Source of the DNA: Verrucomicrobia bacterium IMCC26134
GTDB lineage: Bacteria > Verrucomicrobiota > Verrucomicrobiia > Opitutales > Opitutaceae
Direction: 5' to 3'
Assembly: GCA_000972765.1 (NCBI GenBank)
Contig: CP011265.1
Location: 496,001-560,000, forward strand
Length of the DNA stretch: 64,000 bases
The notes beneath the pieces are model-generated. The model was not told where the DNA came from. It searched no databases and saw only the letters and a list, made by a program, of their open reading frames with translations. The first letter of the stretch is position 1. Each line of letters begins with the position of its first letter. Of the stretch, positions 12,828 to 22,333 are shown in pieces. The position numbers and the translations under genes are program-made.

Positions 12828-13385
12828 ATGCCCTCCGCCAACGACATCCGCAAAGGCCAAGTCATCAAATTCAACGGTGAACCTCACCTCGTCATGGAGA
12901 CCATGCACCGCACTCCGGGCAATCTCCGCGCCTTCGTGCAGGTGAAGATGCGCAATCTGCGCTACGGCAAGGCGCTCGACCAGCGCTTCGCCTCCACCGA
13001 CAACATCGAGGTGCTGCCGACCGAGAAGAAGACCCTCGAGTTCAGCTACGCCAACCGTGACAGCTACGCTTTCATGGATCCCGAGTCCTACGAGACCATT
13101 GAGCTCTCCACCGAGCTCATCGGCGACTCCAAGAATTACCTCACCGCCAACGGCAAGGTGGACGTGCTCTTCGTAGACGAGAAGGCCCTGACCATCGAGC
13201 TGCCCTCCAGCGTGACCCTCAAGATCACCGAGAGTCCCGATGGCGTGAAGGGCGACACCGCCTCGAACGTCCAAAAACCCGCCACCATGGAAACCGGCCT
13301 GATTGTGCAGGTTCCTCTCTTCATCAAGGTCGGCGAACTTATCAAGGTCTCCACCAACGACGGCACCTACATGGGCCGCGCCTAA
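12828..13385 (+). CDS. efp: Translation elongation factor P
   Basis: Full-length EF-P of 185 residues, which binds next to stalled ribosomes and speeds peptide-bond formation at polyproline stretches. The three beta-barrel domains are evident: the N-terminal KOW-like part (DIRKGQVIKFNGEPHLV), the middle OB domain, and a C-terminal OB domain with KGDTASNVQKPATMETG. The loop that reaches the peptidyl-transferase centre reads HRTPGNLRAF, so the tip residue (Asn32) is neither the Lys nor the Arg that is modified in well-studied bacteria. The start is ATG at 12828; the leader is pyrimidine-rich with no Shine-Dalgarno motif. A terminator follows directly. Confidence 0.96.
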   Translation: MPSANDIRKGQVIKFNGEPHLVMETMHRTPGNLRAFVQVKMRNLRYGKALDQRFASTDNIEVLPTEKKTLEFSYANRDSYAFMDPESYETIELSTELIGDSKNYLTANGKVDVLFVDEKALTIELPSSVTLKITESPDGVKGDTASNVQKPATMETGLIVQVPLFIKVGELIKVSTNDGTYMGRA

Positions 13386-13407
13386 ATCGCTTCCGTCGCG
13401 TTTTTCG

Positions 13408-13446
13408 AAAAAAAGCCGCCACCGATTTTGGGGGCGGCTTTTTTGT
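13408..13446 (+). terminator. Intrinsic terminator after efp
   Basis: Inverted repeat AAAAGCCGCC (13411-13420) with GGCGGCTTTT (13433-13442), a GC stem with an A-tract on one side and T6 on the other. It can end efp on the plus strand and, because both arms carry A/T tracts, could also act on converging transcription from rapA. Confidence 0.85.
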
Positions 13447-13594
13447 GTCCGGGTGGTTTGATGTCGCACTGGGACACGCTTTGCCTGAGGCAGGACGAGA
13501 CTGCTGGGCTCTCCGGTTCTAGATGCTAACCTCAAAGATTCTCGCGGCGGTCCCAGCGTTCCCGCCCCACCTCATCCCAATCCCTCAACCACAC

Positions 13595-16441
13595 TCACAA
13601 GTCAGTGCCGGCCACGATCATGCGCAGGGAGTCCAGCCGCAGGCGCGCCTGCTCGATGGCAGTGCGGGTCTGTAAAACCTGCCGGCGGGCGAGATCGATT
13701 TCCTTGGGGCTCACGTGGTCGTTTACCTTCCCGAGATCGACCAGTCGTTGCAGCTCCGTCGTCAGCGCCTCCGCCGCCGCCTCGCGGGCGTTTTGCTTGA
13801 GCGTCTTGGCGAGCGTCTTTGCCTTCTCGGTCGCGGTCTCGACCATGGTTTTCAACAGGTGGGCGTTAAAGCCCGGGCGCTCCAGGAAGCGTGGCAGCGG
13901 CGCGTCTTCAAGGTCGCCCATCCAGCCCTCGGCATCGGGGTCCTCGGTCAGGTCTTGCCCGTGGATATCGAGCAGCACCCGCACCGGCGTCGGCGCCAGA
14001 AAGCGGTCGATCTGCCAGCGCGCATCCGACACCGATTCGAGCACGAAAACCGCCTCGAGCAGAAGGTTGGGCTTCGCCGCCTCGAGCGTGCAAAACGCCG
14101 TAGTGCCCGCCGGTGAATCCACCAGCAAATCAATCGTGTCCTGCACCAGCGGATGGTCGGCGGAGAGGAAGCGGATGTCTTCGCGCACGATGGCGCGGCG
14201 GCGGTCGTAGGTCGCGAGCAGGCCGTCGCGCGGGATGCTCGGGAAGCCCTCGACGTAGGCGTGATTGGCGTCCAGCGACACGTCGCCCTCTTCGTGGTCC
14301 TTTACCCGCACACCGAAGTGGTCGAAGAGTTCTCCGAGGAAGCGTTTCAAGAACGGGTCGGCATCCGCCGCGCGCACGCGCTCGAGCACCCGCTCCGCGA
14401 CTTCGCGGTCGAAGGAGTTTAACTCGAGCAGACGGTCGCGGCCTTTTTTTAATTTCGCCGCCAGCGCGGCGTGGAAGGTCGCCGTCTCCGCCACCAACTC
14501 GTCGAGCTGCGCCGGCGTGGTGCGGCCGCGTCCTTCGACGCAACCGGTGGCGAGCGCGAGCAGGCGGTCCTTGAAGGCGGCGTGGTAATCGTCGCCCGCC
14601 TGCAGTGGCGTTTCGAGCGCGCCGAGGCCGCGGTGATACCACTCGGCGACGCATTCGTCCGCGCCGCCGGTGACATAGGGGACGTGCACGCGGATGGTCT
14701 CGGTCTGGCCGATGCGATCTAGCCGCCCGATGCGTTGCTCGACGATGCCGGGGTTGAGCGGCAGGTCGAAGAGCACGAGGTGATGGGCAAACTGGAAGTT
14801 GCGGCCCTCACTGCCGATCTCGGAACAGAGCAGCAATTGCGCGCCGTCCGGCTCGGCGAACCACGCCGCCTGGCGGTCGCGCGCCACGAGCGGCAGGCCT
14901 TCGTGGAAGAGGCCGATCTTGAAGTTCACCCGGTCTTTCACCGCCGCTTCGATGGCGAGCAGTTTGCGTTCAGAACGGCAGATGAGCAGGACCTTGGCCG
15001 GCGAGGTTTTTTTGAGGAAGGCGACCAGCCAGTCGATGCGCGGGTCGTCCTTGAAGGCGTAGCGTGTCTCCGAGATGTCGCCGCGCTCCTCGGCCTCGAG
15101 TTCGCGGGCGATACGGGTGAGCAGCGTGGGCGTGGCGCCCGCGACCGGAGCCGGGCAATACTTGCGCTTGGGGAAGCCGCTCATGGCCGCGCGGGTGTTG
15201 CGGAAAACGACGCGGCCGGTGCCGTGTTGATCGAGCAGCGTCCGCACCAGATCCTCGCGAGCGCCCTCCTTGCCGGCGGCGAGTTCGGCGAGCAGCTCGG
15301 CCAGCCGCTCCGCATCGCGGTCAAAAATCTCCCGCAGGGCGGCGGTATCCTTGGCGGTGAGCTTTTTACCCTCGATGAGTTTCTCCGCCACGCCCGCGAC
15401 CGCGCCGAAGCGTTCGGTGTCGGCGATGTAGCGCGCGAGGTCGTTGTAGCGGTGGGGATCGAGCAGGCGCAGGCGGGCGAAGTGCCCTTCGAGCCCGAGT
15501 TGGGTCGGAGTGGCGGTGAGCAACAGCAACCCGGGGCTCTTGGCGGCGAGTTTCTCGACCAGGGCGTATTCGGGGCTGGCGGCCTCGGGCGTCCAGCCGA
15601 GGTGATGCGCTTCATCCACGATCACGATATCCCAGCCGGCGGACACGGCCTGTTCGGCACGGGCGGCGTTGCCGGCGAGATAACCGACCGCGCAAAGCCC
15701 GAGCTGGGCGGAGAGGAATGGATTTTTACCCGGGTCCGCCGCCTCGCAGGTCACGCAGCGCTCTTCGTCGAAAAGCGTGAACCACTGGTTGAAGCGTCGC
15801 AGCAGCTCGACGAACCACTGGTGCACCAGGGGTTCCGGCACGAGGATGAGCGCGCGTTTGGCACGGCCGGTCACGAGCATGCGTTGCAGGATCAAGCAGG
15901 CCTCGATGGTTTTACCCAGGCCGACTTCGTCGGCGAGCAGCACGCGCGGGATCTGGCGGTTGGCCACCTCGTGCAGAATGTAGAATTGATGCGGGATCAG
16001 CTCCAGCCGTCCGCCGAGGAAGCCGCGCACCTCCGACTGGCGGATGCGCGCCTGGCCGAGCAGCGTGCGCTGGCGCAGTTCAAAAACCTCCAGCGGGTCG
16101 GCCTGGCCGGAGAGCAACCGCTCGACCGGAGAGCCCACGCTGGTGATGTCGGAGATCACATCTTCGCGCACCCGGCGGCCGCCTCCGACGTAAACCAGCA
16201 GGCCTTCCTCCTCGACGACCTCCTCGATGACGAGCGCGGAGCCGTCGCGCGCCGCGACGGTCTCGCCCAGGCCGAAGCGAACTTGCTTCAGCACCGGCGT
16301 GCCCCGGGCGTAGATGCGTCTCTCGCGGGTGGCGGGAAACTCGACTGTGATGCGGGTGCGATCCAGCTCCGCGACGAGCCCGAGACCGAGCTCGGGTTCA
16401 CGTTCACTGACGCAACGTTGACCAACAAAACCTAGGGACAT
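13595..16441 (-). CDS. rapA: RNA polymerase-associated SNF2-family ATPase RapA
   Basis: A 948-residue Swi2/Snf2 ATPase that binds core RNA polymerase and promotes its recycling. Full-length match to the RapA layout: N-terminal tandem Tudor-like domains (LGFVGQRCVSEREPELGLG onward), ATPase motif I DEVGLGKT (171-178), motif II DEAH (in IVIVDEAHHLGW), helicase-C motifs including CSEIGSEGRNFQFAHHLVLFD and QRIGRLDRIGQ, then the long helical C-terminal region ending in LRMIVAGTDL. The E. coli protein is of very similar size. Start at 16441 gives the conserved N-terminus; there is no Shine-Dalgarno motif. It is divergent from the GH35 gene with 203 bases between them. Confidence 0.95.
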   Translation of the reverse strand: MSLGFVGQRCVSEREPELGLGLVAELDRTRITVEFPATRERRIYARGTPVLKQVRFGLGETVAARDGSALVIEEVVEEEGLLVYVGGGRRVREDVISDITSVGSPVERLLSGQADPLEVFELRQRTLLGQARIRQSEVRGFLGGRLELIPHQFYILHEVANRQIPRVLLADEVGLGKTIEACLILQRMLVTGRAKRALILVPEPLVHQWFVELLRRFNQWFTLFDEERCVTCEAADPGKNPFLSAQLGLCAVGYLAGNAARAEQAVSAGWDIVIVDEAHHLGWTPEAASPEYALVEKLAAKSPGLLLLTATPTQLGLEGHFARLRLLDPHRYNDLARYIADTERFGAVAGVAEKLIEGKKLTAKDTAALREIFDRDAERLAELLAELAAGKEGAREDLVRTLLDQHGTGRVVFRNTRAAMSGFPKRKYCPAPVAGATPTLLTRIARELEAEERGDISETRYAFKDDPRIDWLVAFLKKTSPAKVLLICRSERKLLAIEAAVKDRVNFKIGLFHEGLPLVARDRQAAWFAEPDGAQLLLCSEIGSEGRNFQFAHHLVLFDLPLNPGIVEQRIGRLDRIGQTETIRVHVPYVTGGADECVAEWYHRGLGALETPLQAGDDYHAAFKDRLLALATGCVEGRGRTTPAQLDELVAETATFHAALAAKLKKGRDRLLELNSFDREVAERVLERVRAADADPFLKRFLGELFDHFGVRVKDHEEGDVSLDANHAYVEGFPSIPRDGLLATYDRRRAIVREDIRFLSADHPLVQDTIDLLVDSPAGTTAFCTLEAAKPNLLLEAVFVLESVSDARWQIDRFLAPTPVRVLLDIHGQDLTEDPDAEGWMGDLEDAPLPRFLERPGFNAHLLKTMVETATEKAKTLAKTLKQNAREAAAEALTTELQRLVDLGKVNDHVSPKEIDLARRQVLQTRTAIEQARLRLDSLRMIVAGTDL

Positions 16442-16644
16442 GGACCGCTGATGAGTGCGAAACGGCGCAGAGTTTCAATCCGTATTCCTAAACAGGTGGA
16501 GGGGTGTTTGCCGGAGGTGTTGCCTGGCGCGGGCGGGCAGAGGCGCTCGGCGCCAAAATCTGCGTATTGCGGCTCGTCGCCAATTCGCATCTGTTCCCGT
16601 ATCTCTTGGCGGGGCCTTCATGGTTCCGCCGCTTATTTAGTCTT

Positions 16645-19029
16645 ATGCGATTATTTACCCTACCCCTGTTGCTCCTGGTTTTTTTGTCCGCTGCCTTTGC
16701 CGCTACTCCCCCGGTCTCCGCTGCTGCTCCAGCCCACAGTTTTTCGATCGGAACGGAGGACTTTCTTCTCGATGGCCAACCCTTCGTCATTCGGTGCGGC
16801 GAGCTTCATTTTCCTCGCGTGGCTCCTGAATACTGGCGCCACCGTCTCCAGATGTGCCGCGCCATGGGACTGAATACGGTGTGTGTGTATCTGTTCTGGA
16901 ACTTTCACGAATGGGAAGAAGGCAGGTATGACTGGTCCGGTCCGGCGGATGTGGCCGAGTTTTGCCGCTTGGCCCAGGCCGAGGGTCTTTGGGTGATCCT
17001 GCGGCCCGGTCCCTATTCCTGCGCGGAGTGGGAAATGGGCGGCCTGCCCTGGTGGTTGGTTAAACAGGATGACATCGGCCTGCGCACCACCGATCCGCGT
17101 TTCCTCACGCCTGCGGTCAAATTTCTCAAAGAAGTCGGCCGCGTGCTCGCCCCCCAGCAGGTCACCCGCGGCGGCCCCTTGCTCATGGTGCAGGTGGAAA
17201 ATGAATACGGCTCGTTCGGCGCCGACACCGCCTACATGGGCGCGCTTCGCCAGGCTTTGCTCGACGGTGGCTTTGAGGTGCCTCTCTTCGCCTGCAATCC
17301 CGCCGGCGCCATCCCCAACGGCCTGCGCGACGACCTGTTCCAGGTGGTCAACTTCGGCGTCGGTGCGGCCAAGAAATCCTTCGAGACCCTGCGCAAATAC
17401 CAAAAGACCGGCCCCCTCATGAACGGCGAGTATTACCCCGCCTGGTTCGACACCTGGGGCCGCGCCCACCGCACCGGCGCACCGGACCCCATCGCCGCCG
17501 ACCTCGATGTGATGCTGACGCAGCGGCACTCCTTCAGTATCTACATGGCGCACGGCGGCACTTCCTTCGGCCTCTGGGCCGGCGCCGACCGTCCGTTTCG
17601 GCCCGACACTTCCAGCTACGACTACGACGCGCCGATCAGCGAGGCCGGTTGGGGCACGCCCAAGTTCGACGCCATTCGCGAGGTTTTCGCCCGCCACCTC
17701 CAGCCCGGCGAAACCATTCCCGCTCCGCCGCCTGCAAACCCGGTGATCACGATTCCGGCCTTCACGCTCAGCGAGACCGCTGCGGTGTTGGCCAACCTGC
17801 CCGAGCCCGTTGCCGACCGCACGCCTCGCACCATGGAGTTCTACGACCAGAGCCGGGGCGTGATCGTTTATCGCACCACCTTGCCCGCCGGTCCCGCCGG
17901 CACCCTGTCGGTCAAGGCCGCGCATGACTTCGCCTGGGTCTTTCTCGACGGCCGCCCCGCCGGCGTGATGGACCGCCGAAGCCAGCGCTACACCGTCGCT
18001 CTGCCCGCCCGCGCCGCCGCCACCCGCCTCGATCTTGTGATCGAGGCGATGGGACGCGTGAACTTCGGCCGCGAGGTCTTTGATCGCAAGGGCCTGCACG
18101 CTCCCGTGCGCTTCACCACCGCCGACGGATCGTCCGCGCCTGCCGAGCTCGTCGATTGGCAGGTGTTCTCCCTGCCGCTCGATGAAAAGCTCCTTGGTTC
18201 GCTGTCGTTCCAGTCGGTCTCCGCTCCCTTCAAATCCGCGCCCGCCGCCGGCCCCGCCTTCTGGCGGGGCGAGTTTACACTTCAGTCCACGGGAGACACC
18301 TTCCTCGACGTGCGCAGTTGGGGTAAAGGCGTGGTCTGGCTCAACGGGCACTGCCTCGGGCGCTTTTGGGACATCGGGCCGACCCAGACGATGTATGTGC
18401 CCGGCCCCTGGCTGCGTGTCGGCGTGAACAAGGTTGTCGTGCTCGACCTCGTTGGTCCGCACCAGCCTGTTCTCGCCGGCCTCGCCAAACCCATTCTCGA
18501 TGAACTCCGACCCGAGCTCGATTTCGCCCGTCCCGTCCGCGCCCGTGGCGAGTTCTCCGCCGCCGGTCTCGCTCCGGTGCTGAGCGGACAATTTCATCCC
18601 GAGCCGGATTGGCAGGCGGTCAACTTCGCCCGCCCCGCCACCGGACGTTATCTGGCCTTTGAGGTGATCGATGCGCATGACGGCAAGGCCTTCGCGACCG
18701 TGGCCGAACTCGACACGCTCGACGCCCGCAGCGAGGTCTCATCCAAGGCCGGCTGGAAAATCCTCTGGACCGACAGCGAGGAAACCACCGCCGAGCCCGG
18801 CCACGCCGAAAACCTTCTCGACGGCCAGCCCAACACCCACTGGCACACCGTCTACGGAAAAGGGGCCGCGCCCTATCCGCACCGCGTGGTCATCGACCTC
18901 GGCGAGAGCCGCGCGCTGGGCGGCATCCGCTACCTCGCCCGCGCCGGCGGCAACGACAAACCCGGCCGCGTCAAAACCTACCGCGTCTATCTCTCCGACC
19001 AACCCTTCGGGCTCATTCCCCCTCGGTGA
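16645..19029 (+). CDS. Secreted GH35 beta-galactosidase with C-terminal F5/8-type domain
   Basis: Exported glycoside hydrolase of 794 residues expected to release beta-linked galactose from plant polysaccharides. A signal peptide occupies residues 1-22 (MRLFTLPLLLLVFLSAAFA). The GH35 TIM barrel starts with the family signature GELHFPRVAPEYWRHRLQM; the acid/base glutamate is in VENEYGSFG and the nucleophile glutamate in MNGEYYPAWFDTWG. Beta-sandwich jelly-roll domains follow, and the last about 130 residues resemble a discoidin-type (F5/8 C) carbohydrate-binding domain (LDGQPNTHWHT, then VIDLGESRALGGIRYLAR). The start at 16645 was chosen because it begins the signal peptide; longer in-frame extensions are not credible. 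First of four galactosidase-type genes between 16645 and 28278. Confidence 0.94.
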   Translation: MRLFTLPLLLLVFLSAAFAATPPVSAAAPAHSFSIGTEDFLLDGQPFVIRCGELHFPRVAPEYWRHRLQMCRAMGLNTVCVYLFWNFHEWEEGRYDWSGPADVAEFCRLAQAEGLWVILRPGPYSCAEWEMGGLPWWLVKQDDIGLRTTDPRFLTPAVKFLKEVGRVLAPQQVTRGGPLLMVQVENEYGSFGADTAYMGALRQALLDGGFEVPLFACNPAGAIPNGLRDDLFQVVNFGVGAAKKSFETLRKYQKTGPLMNGEYYPAWFDTWGRAHRTGAPDPIAADLDVMLTQRHSFSIYMAHGGTSFGLWAGADRPFRPDTSSYDYDAPISEAGWGTPKFDAIREVFARHLQPGETIPAPPPANPVITIPAFTLSETAAVLANLPEPVADRTPRTMEFYDQSRGVIVYRTTLPAGPAGTLSVKAAHDFAWVFLDGRPAGVMDRRSQRYTVALPARAAATRLDLVIEAMGRVNFGREVFDRKGLHAPVRFTTADGSSAPAELVDWQVFSLPLDEKLLGSLSFQSVSAPFKSAPAAGPAFWRGEFTLQSTGDTFLDVRSWGKGVVWLNGHCLGRFWDIGPTQTMYVPGPWLRVGVNKVVVLDLVGPHQPVLAGLAKPILDELRPELDFARPVRARGEFSAAGLAPVLSGQFHPEPDWQAVNFARPATGRYLAFEVIDAHDGKAFATVAELDTLDARSEVSSKAGWKILWTDSEETTAEPGHAENLLDGQPNTHWHTVYGKGAAPYPHRVVIDLGESRALGGIRYLARAGGNDKPGRVKTYRVYLSDQPFGLIPPR

Positions 19030-19138
19030 ACACCCTGCCAGACACGAACCGGGTTTCCGCCGCCCTCGGCATCTCCTTATCACATGTATCTATATAACGC
19101 CCCGACGCCTTACGGCGGGCCGCAGATAGTTTAGCCTC

Positions 19139-19738
19139 ATGTTGATCGACCAATACCACTCCAGCTACGTTCTGACCCGGCGCGTCAGCGTCCTCGCCCG
19201 GCATCTCGCCGACGTGGCGCCATCATGCGCCGACATCTTGGATGTCGGGTGCGGGGATGGTCAGGTGGCGCAAATTCTCCTCGCAAGGCGGCCCGACTGC
19301 AAACTCTCCGGGGTGGATGTGCTCGCGCGCGAGCAGACGGCGATTCCCGTGAGCTTGTTCGACGGCAAAATCCTGCCGCTGGGCGAGGAGTCAAAAGACG
19401 CCGTGATGTTCGTTGATGTGTTGCACCACACCGACGATCCACTCGTGCTGCTGCGCGAAGCCACGCGAGTGAGCCGGCGATGGATTATCATCAAGGACCA
19501 CGTCCGGCACGGTTGGGCCGCCGGCGCGACATTGCGTTTCATGGACTGGGTCGGCAATGCCCGCTACGGCGTTGCCCTTCCCTACAATTACTGGACAGAG
19601 GCCCAGTGGCGCGCGGCTTGGAAGGAGCTAAACCTTCAGCCGGTCCGATCGATTACGAAGTTGGGACTCTATCCTTGGTGGGCTAACTGGATATTCGGTC
19701 GGGGTCTTCACTTCATCACCTTGCTTGAAAAGCAGTAG
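19139..19738 (+). CDS. Class I SAM-dependent methyltransferase
   Basis: A 199-residue cytoplasmic methyltransferase. Motif I is DVGCGDGQ near residue 38, followed by the acidic loop ending motif II (LSGVDVLAR), and VDVLHHTDDPLVLLREATRVSRR as the post-motif region. The fold resembles Methyltransf_11-type enzymes; the small-molecule or lipid substrate is unknown. It stands alone between the GH35 and GH42 genes. A TATATAA stretch at 19091-19097 could be its -10 region. Confidence 0.85.
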   Translation: MLIDQYHSSYVLTRRVSVLARHLADVAPSCADILDVGCGDGQVAQILLARRPDCKLSGVDVLAREQTAIPVSLFDGKILPLGEESKDAVMFVDVLHHTDDPLVLLREATRVSRRWIIIKDHVRHGWAAGATLRFMDWVGNARYGVALPYNYWTEAQWRAAWKELNLQPVRSITKLGLYPWWANWIFGRGLHFITLLEKQ

Positions 19739-20002
19739 TTGGGTCATCCGTGTCTTTTTTAAATCTTGTGACCCACGGTTCAACAGGATCCCAAGCCAAA
19801 GGCTGGCGACCAATGGGACAGGTGTTCACCGGCTGATTTTTGAAGCAGCCGAAAACCGCAGCGGAAATTCGAAGGGACAATCCGGTCCTCGCAGTAAAGT
19901 TTTACCACGAGGGGCCGATTAACGATCAATACCTCACCCCGCTTCGGATGGCACTCGGGTTGATTCCATCTGTGTGTCGGGCGGTCCGTAAACCCATCTC
20001 CT

Positions 20003-22111
20003 TCAGCGGGCGAGCGGACGGCTTAGCACCGCCACGCCGTAGCGCGGCAGTTTCACGGACCTTACTTCTCCGCCTTCCAGCACGTCGGTCATCGCTCCGG
20101 GTAACGCGATCTCTTGCGGGCCTTTCGAGAAGTTCGTGATCACGAAGACCTCGCGGCCCGCGCCGACGCGCCGGCTTATCTTCACACCGGTGGGTGCAGA
20201 GATGACCGACGAGGCGACGCCGGCCTCCTTCAACCACGTTTCCGTGACGTGCGTCATGAGTGCGCCGTCCAAAACCGCGCCGAGATAAGTGAGGGTTCCC
20301 TTGCCGACGGTGCGCCGGATGGCCGCCGGTTTGCCGCTCAGCCAGTCGTTGCCGGCGCCGTAGCGCAGCACGACCTCGGTGTCGGGCGCGAGCCGGTTAA
20401 AAAACTCGGCCCAGATTGTGGCCTTGCCCGAGCCCCACGAGCCGGCGACGGGCACGTCTTCGAGCAAGGCATAAAACTGCTCCACCCTGCCGCCGATGAC
20501 GGGAGCAAGCGGGCCGGGCTGACGCTCGCGGTTGAGCGCGTTGGCGTCGTTCTTCATGCCGGTGCGCGGACCGAGCACGAGGTGGCCGCCGGCGCGGACA
20601 TAGTCGCCCAACCGCGCCGCCAGCTCAGGGGAGACGACGTTGAGGCTCGGGGCGACGACGAGCTTGTAGCGTGAGAGGTCCATGGCGGGCGTCACGATGT
20701 CCACCGCCTGGGTCGGCTCGCGGAGGGCGCGGTAGTAGTCGATCAGGATCTGCATCTGGTCGTAGCGGTTGCTGAAGGGGTTGAACTCGATCGCCCAGCG
20801 GCTGTCGTAGTCGTGGATCAGCGCGACCTCGGACACGGGCTGCGTGCCGGCGAGCACCGGACCGGCCTTGGCGAAATCGACTCCCGTCTGCGCGGCCTCG
20901 GCATAGACGGGCACGGGCTCGCCGTCGGGGCCCACGAGAGAGCCGTGGTATTGTTCCTGGCCGTTGAGCGCGCTGCGCCATTGCCAGAAGCCGATGCCGT
21001 CGGCGCCGTGACCGACCGCGTGCCAGGCCATCGCGCGGGTCTCGCCGCGGTCGAGGGAGTTGCTGACCGAGCCCCAATCCACGAAGCCGGGCGGCATCTC
21101 CAGCACCCAGAAGTTTTTCTGCTTCCAGCCGCGCACGAGGTCGTGGGAGGCGCCGCTGCGCAGCGGGTCGAGGTGGCCGGTGCCGTTCTTGGTTTTGTCG
21201 AACCAGCCGGAGCCGAGATACTCGTCCCACGAGATGATATCGAGGTCGGAGGCGATGAGCTGGCGGTTGAATCGGGTGGCCCAGCCGAGCCCGCCTAGGT
21301 TGGTGGTCGTGAGCTGGCGCGGATCGACGTGACGGCGCAGCACTTCGATTTGGTTGCGTTGGAAATCGCGCCACGTGTCGGTGACGAAGCGTTTATATTC
21401 GAGCAACAGGCCCGGGTTGGCGCGGCCAGTGGTCATCGGAATCTGGCTCCAGTCGGTGTAGGTCTGGCTCCAATACGCGGTGCCCCAGTTCGTGTTGAGC
21501 GCGTCGAGCGAACCGTATTTCGCCTCCAGCCAGCGATGGAAGCGGGCGCGTGACTCCGGGTCGAAGGAGTCCTCGGTGAACTCGTTGCCAATCTGCCAGG
21601 CGACCACGTTCGGGTTGTGGCCGAAGCGAACGGCGAGTTGCCCGACGACTTCGCGGCAGAGTTCGCGGTATTTCTCGCTGCCGATGGAGAAGTGCCGGCG
21701 CGAGCCGTGCTGGAGCTGCGCGCCGTCCTCGGCCACGCGCAGAATCTCGGGATACTTCGTGGTCATCCAGGCGGGCGGAGTATCGGTGGGCGTGCCGATG
21801 ATCGTCACCATCCCGTGCCGGGCGGCGGCGGCGATGGCGCGCTCCATCCAGTCGAGTTCGTAGCGTCCTTTGGCCGGTTCGAGCGAGCTCCAGGCAAACT
21901 CGCCGATGCGCACCATGTTGAGACCGGCGGCCTGCATCCGGGTGAGGTCGGCTTCCCACTCGGCCTCAGGCCACTGCTCGGGATACCAGGCGGAACCATA
22001 CATAAGCGCGGGGATCGGGCGCGGCGCCGAGCCGGGGAGGGCGGGCTGGGCGCCCAGCTGGGTAAAGACCAAGGCCAGCAAGAGAGCGAGGAAAGGGGGC
22101 AGGTTTTTCAT
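20003..22111 (-). CDS. Secreted GH42 beta-galactosidase
   Basis: Exported beta-galactosidase of 702 residues. Residues 1-21 are a signal peptide. The barrel begins with GSAWYPEQWPEAEWEADLTRM, the usual GH42 opening; the acid/base glutamate lies in VAWQIGNEF and the nucleophile glutamate in VLEMPPGFVDW. The GH42 trimerisation-type (beta-gal_M) domain follows, with VVAPSLNVVSPELAARL and GGHLVLGPRTGMKN, and then a small C-terminal beta domain. GH42 enzymes usually act on short galacto-oligosaccharides from galactan or arabinogalactan. It is divergent from the first GH2 gene, with a 222-bp shared regulatory region. Confidence 0.94.
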   Translation of the reverse strand: MKNLPPFLALLLALVFTQLGAQPALPGSAPRPIPALMYGSAWYPEQWPEAEWEADLTRMQAAGLNMVRIGEFAWSSLEPAKGRYELDWMERAIAAAARHGMVTIIGTPTDTPPAWMTTKYPEILRVAEDGAQLQHGSRRHFSIGSEKYRELCREVVGQLAVRFGHNPNVVAWQIGNEFTEDSFDPESRARFHRWLEAKYGSLDALNTNWGTAYWSQTYTDWSQIPMTTGRANPGLLLEYKRFVTDTWRDFQRNQIEVLRRHVDPRQLTTTNLGGLGWATRFNRQLIASDLDIISWDEYLGSGWFDKTKNGTGHLDPLRSGASHDLVRGWKQKNFWVLEMPPGFVDWGSVSNSLDRGETRAMAWHAVGHGADGIGFWQWRSALNGQEQYHGSLVGPDGEPVPVYAEAAQTGVDFAKAGPVLAGTQPVSEVALIHDYDSRWAIEFNPFSNRYDQMQILIDYYRALREPTQAVDIVTPAMDLSRYKLVVAPSLNVVSPELAARLGDYVRAGGHLVLGPRTGMKNDANALNRERQPGPLAPVIGGRVEQFYALLEDVPVAGSWGSGKATIWAEFFNRLAPDTEVVLRYGAGNDWLSGKPAAIRRTVGKGTLTYLGAVLDGALMTHVTETWLKEAGVASSVISAPTGVKISRRVGAGREVFVITNFSKGPQEIALPGAMTDVLEGGEVRSVKLPRYGVAVLSRPLAR

Positions 22112-22194
22112 GGGGAAAAAATCGCGGGCGAAGGGGTTGTGGACGGCTTTGGCCTGCGGCAGGCCGGAGCGGTGGTATCTGGCATTGCCGCGTT

Positions 22195-22215
22195 TGACTC
22201 CAGTTTATTGAGTCA
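22195..22215. promoter_or_regulatory. Perfect inverted repeat, candidate operator between GH42 and GH2
   Basis: TGACTC (22195-22200) and GAGTCA (22210-22215) form a perfect inverted repeat with a 9-base spacer, placed midway between the divergent GH42 and GH2 genes. This is the shape of a dimeric repressor or activator site serving both genes. A second hairpin-forming palindrome, GGCCTG-CGG-CAGGCC, lies at 22151-22165. No regulator gene is adjacent. Confidence 0.35.
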
Positions 22216-22333
22216 GGTCGGTGGACATGGGCCGGAAAGCAGGCATCTGAAGACAGTCTCCTCCCTTCGATTTGAATTGGATTCACCGCCAATTACGCGG
22301 ATGAGAGCGCATAGCTGAATTCCCCTCGTTTCT

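Noticed and set aside
14735-16435. 566-residue plus-strand open frame opposite rapA
   Set aside because: Shadow; RapA motifs are all on the minus strand.
16660-18678. 672-residue minus-strand open frame opposite GH35
   Set aside because: Shadow; GH35 has signal peptide and catalytic motifs on the plus strand.
19739-20002. Possible short gene or decayed fragment between the methyltransferase and GH42
   Set aside because: Only short frames without recognisable motifs; 264 bases with nothing supportable beyond a weak inverted repeat (GGGTCA/TGACCC, 19741-19774).
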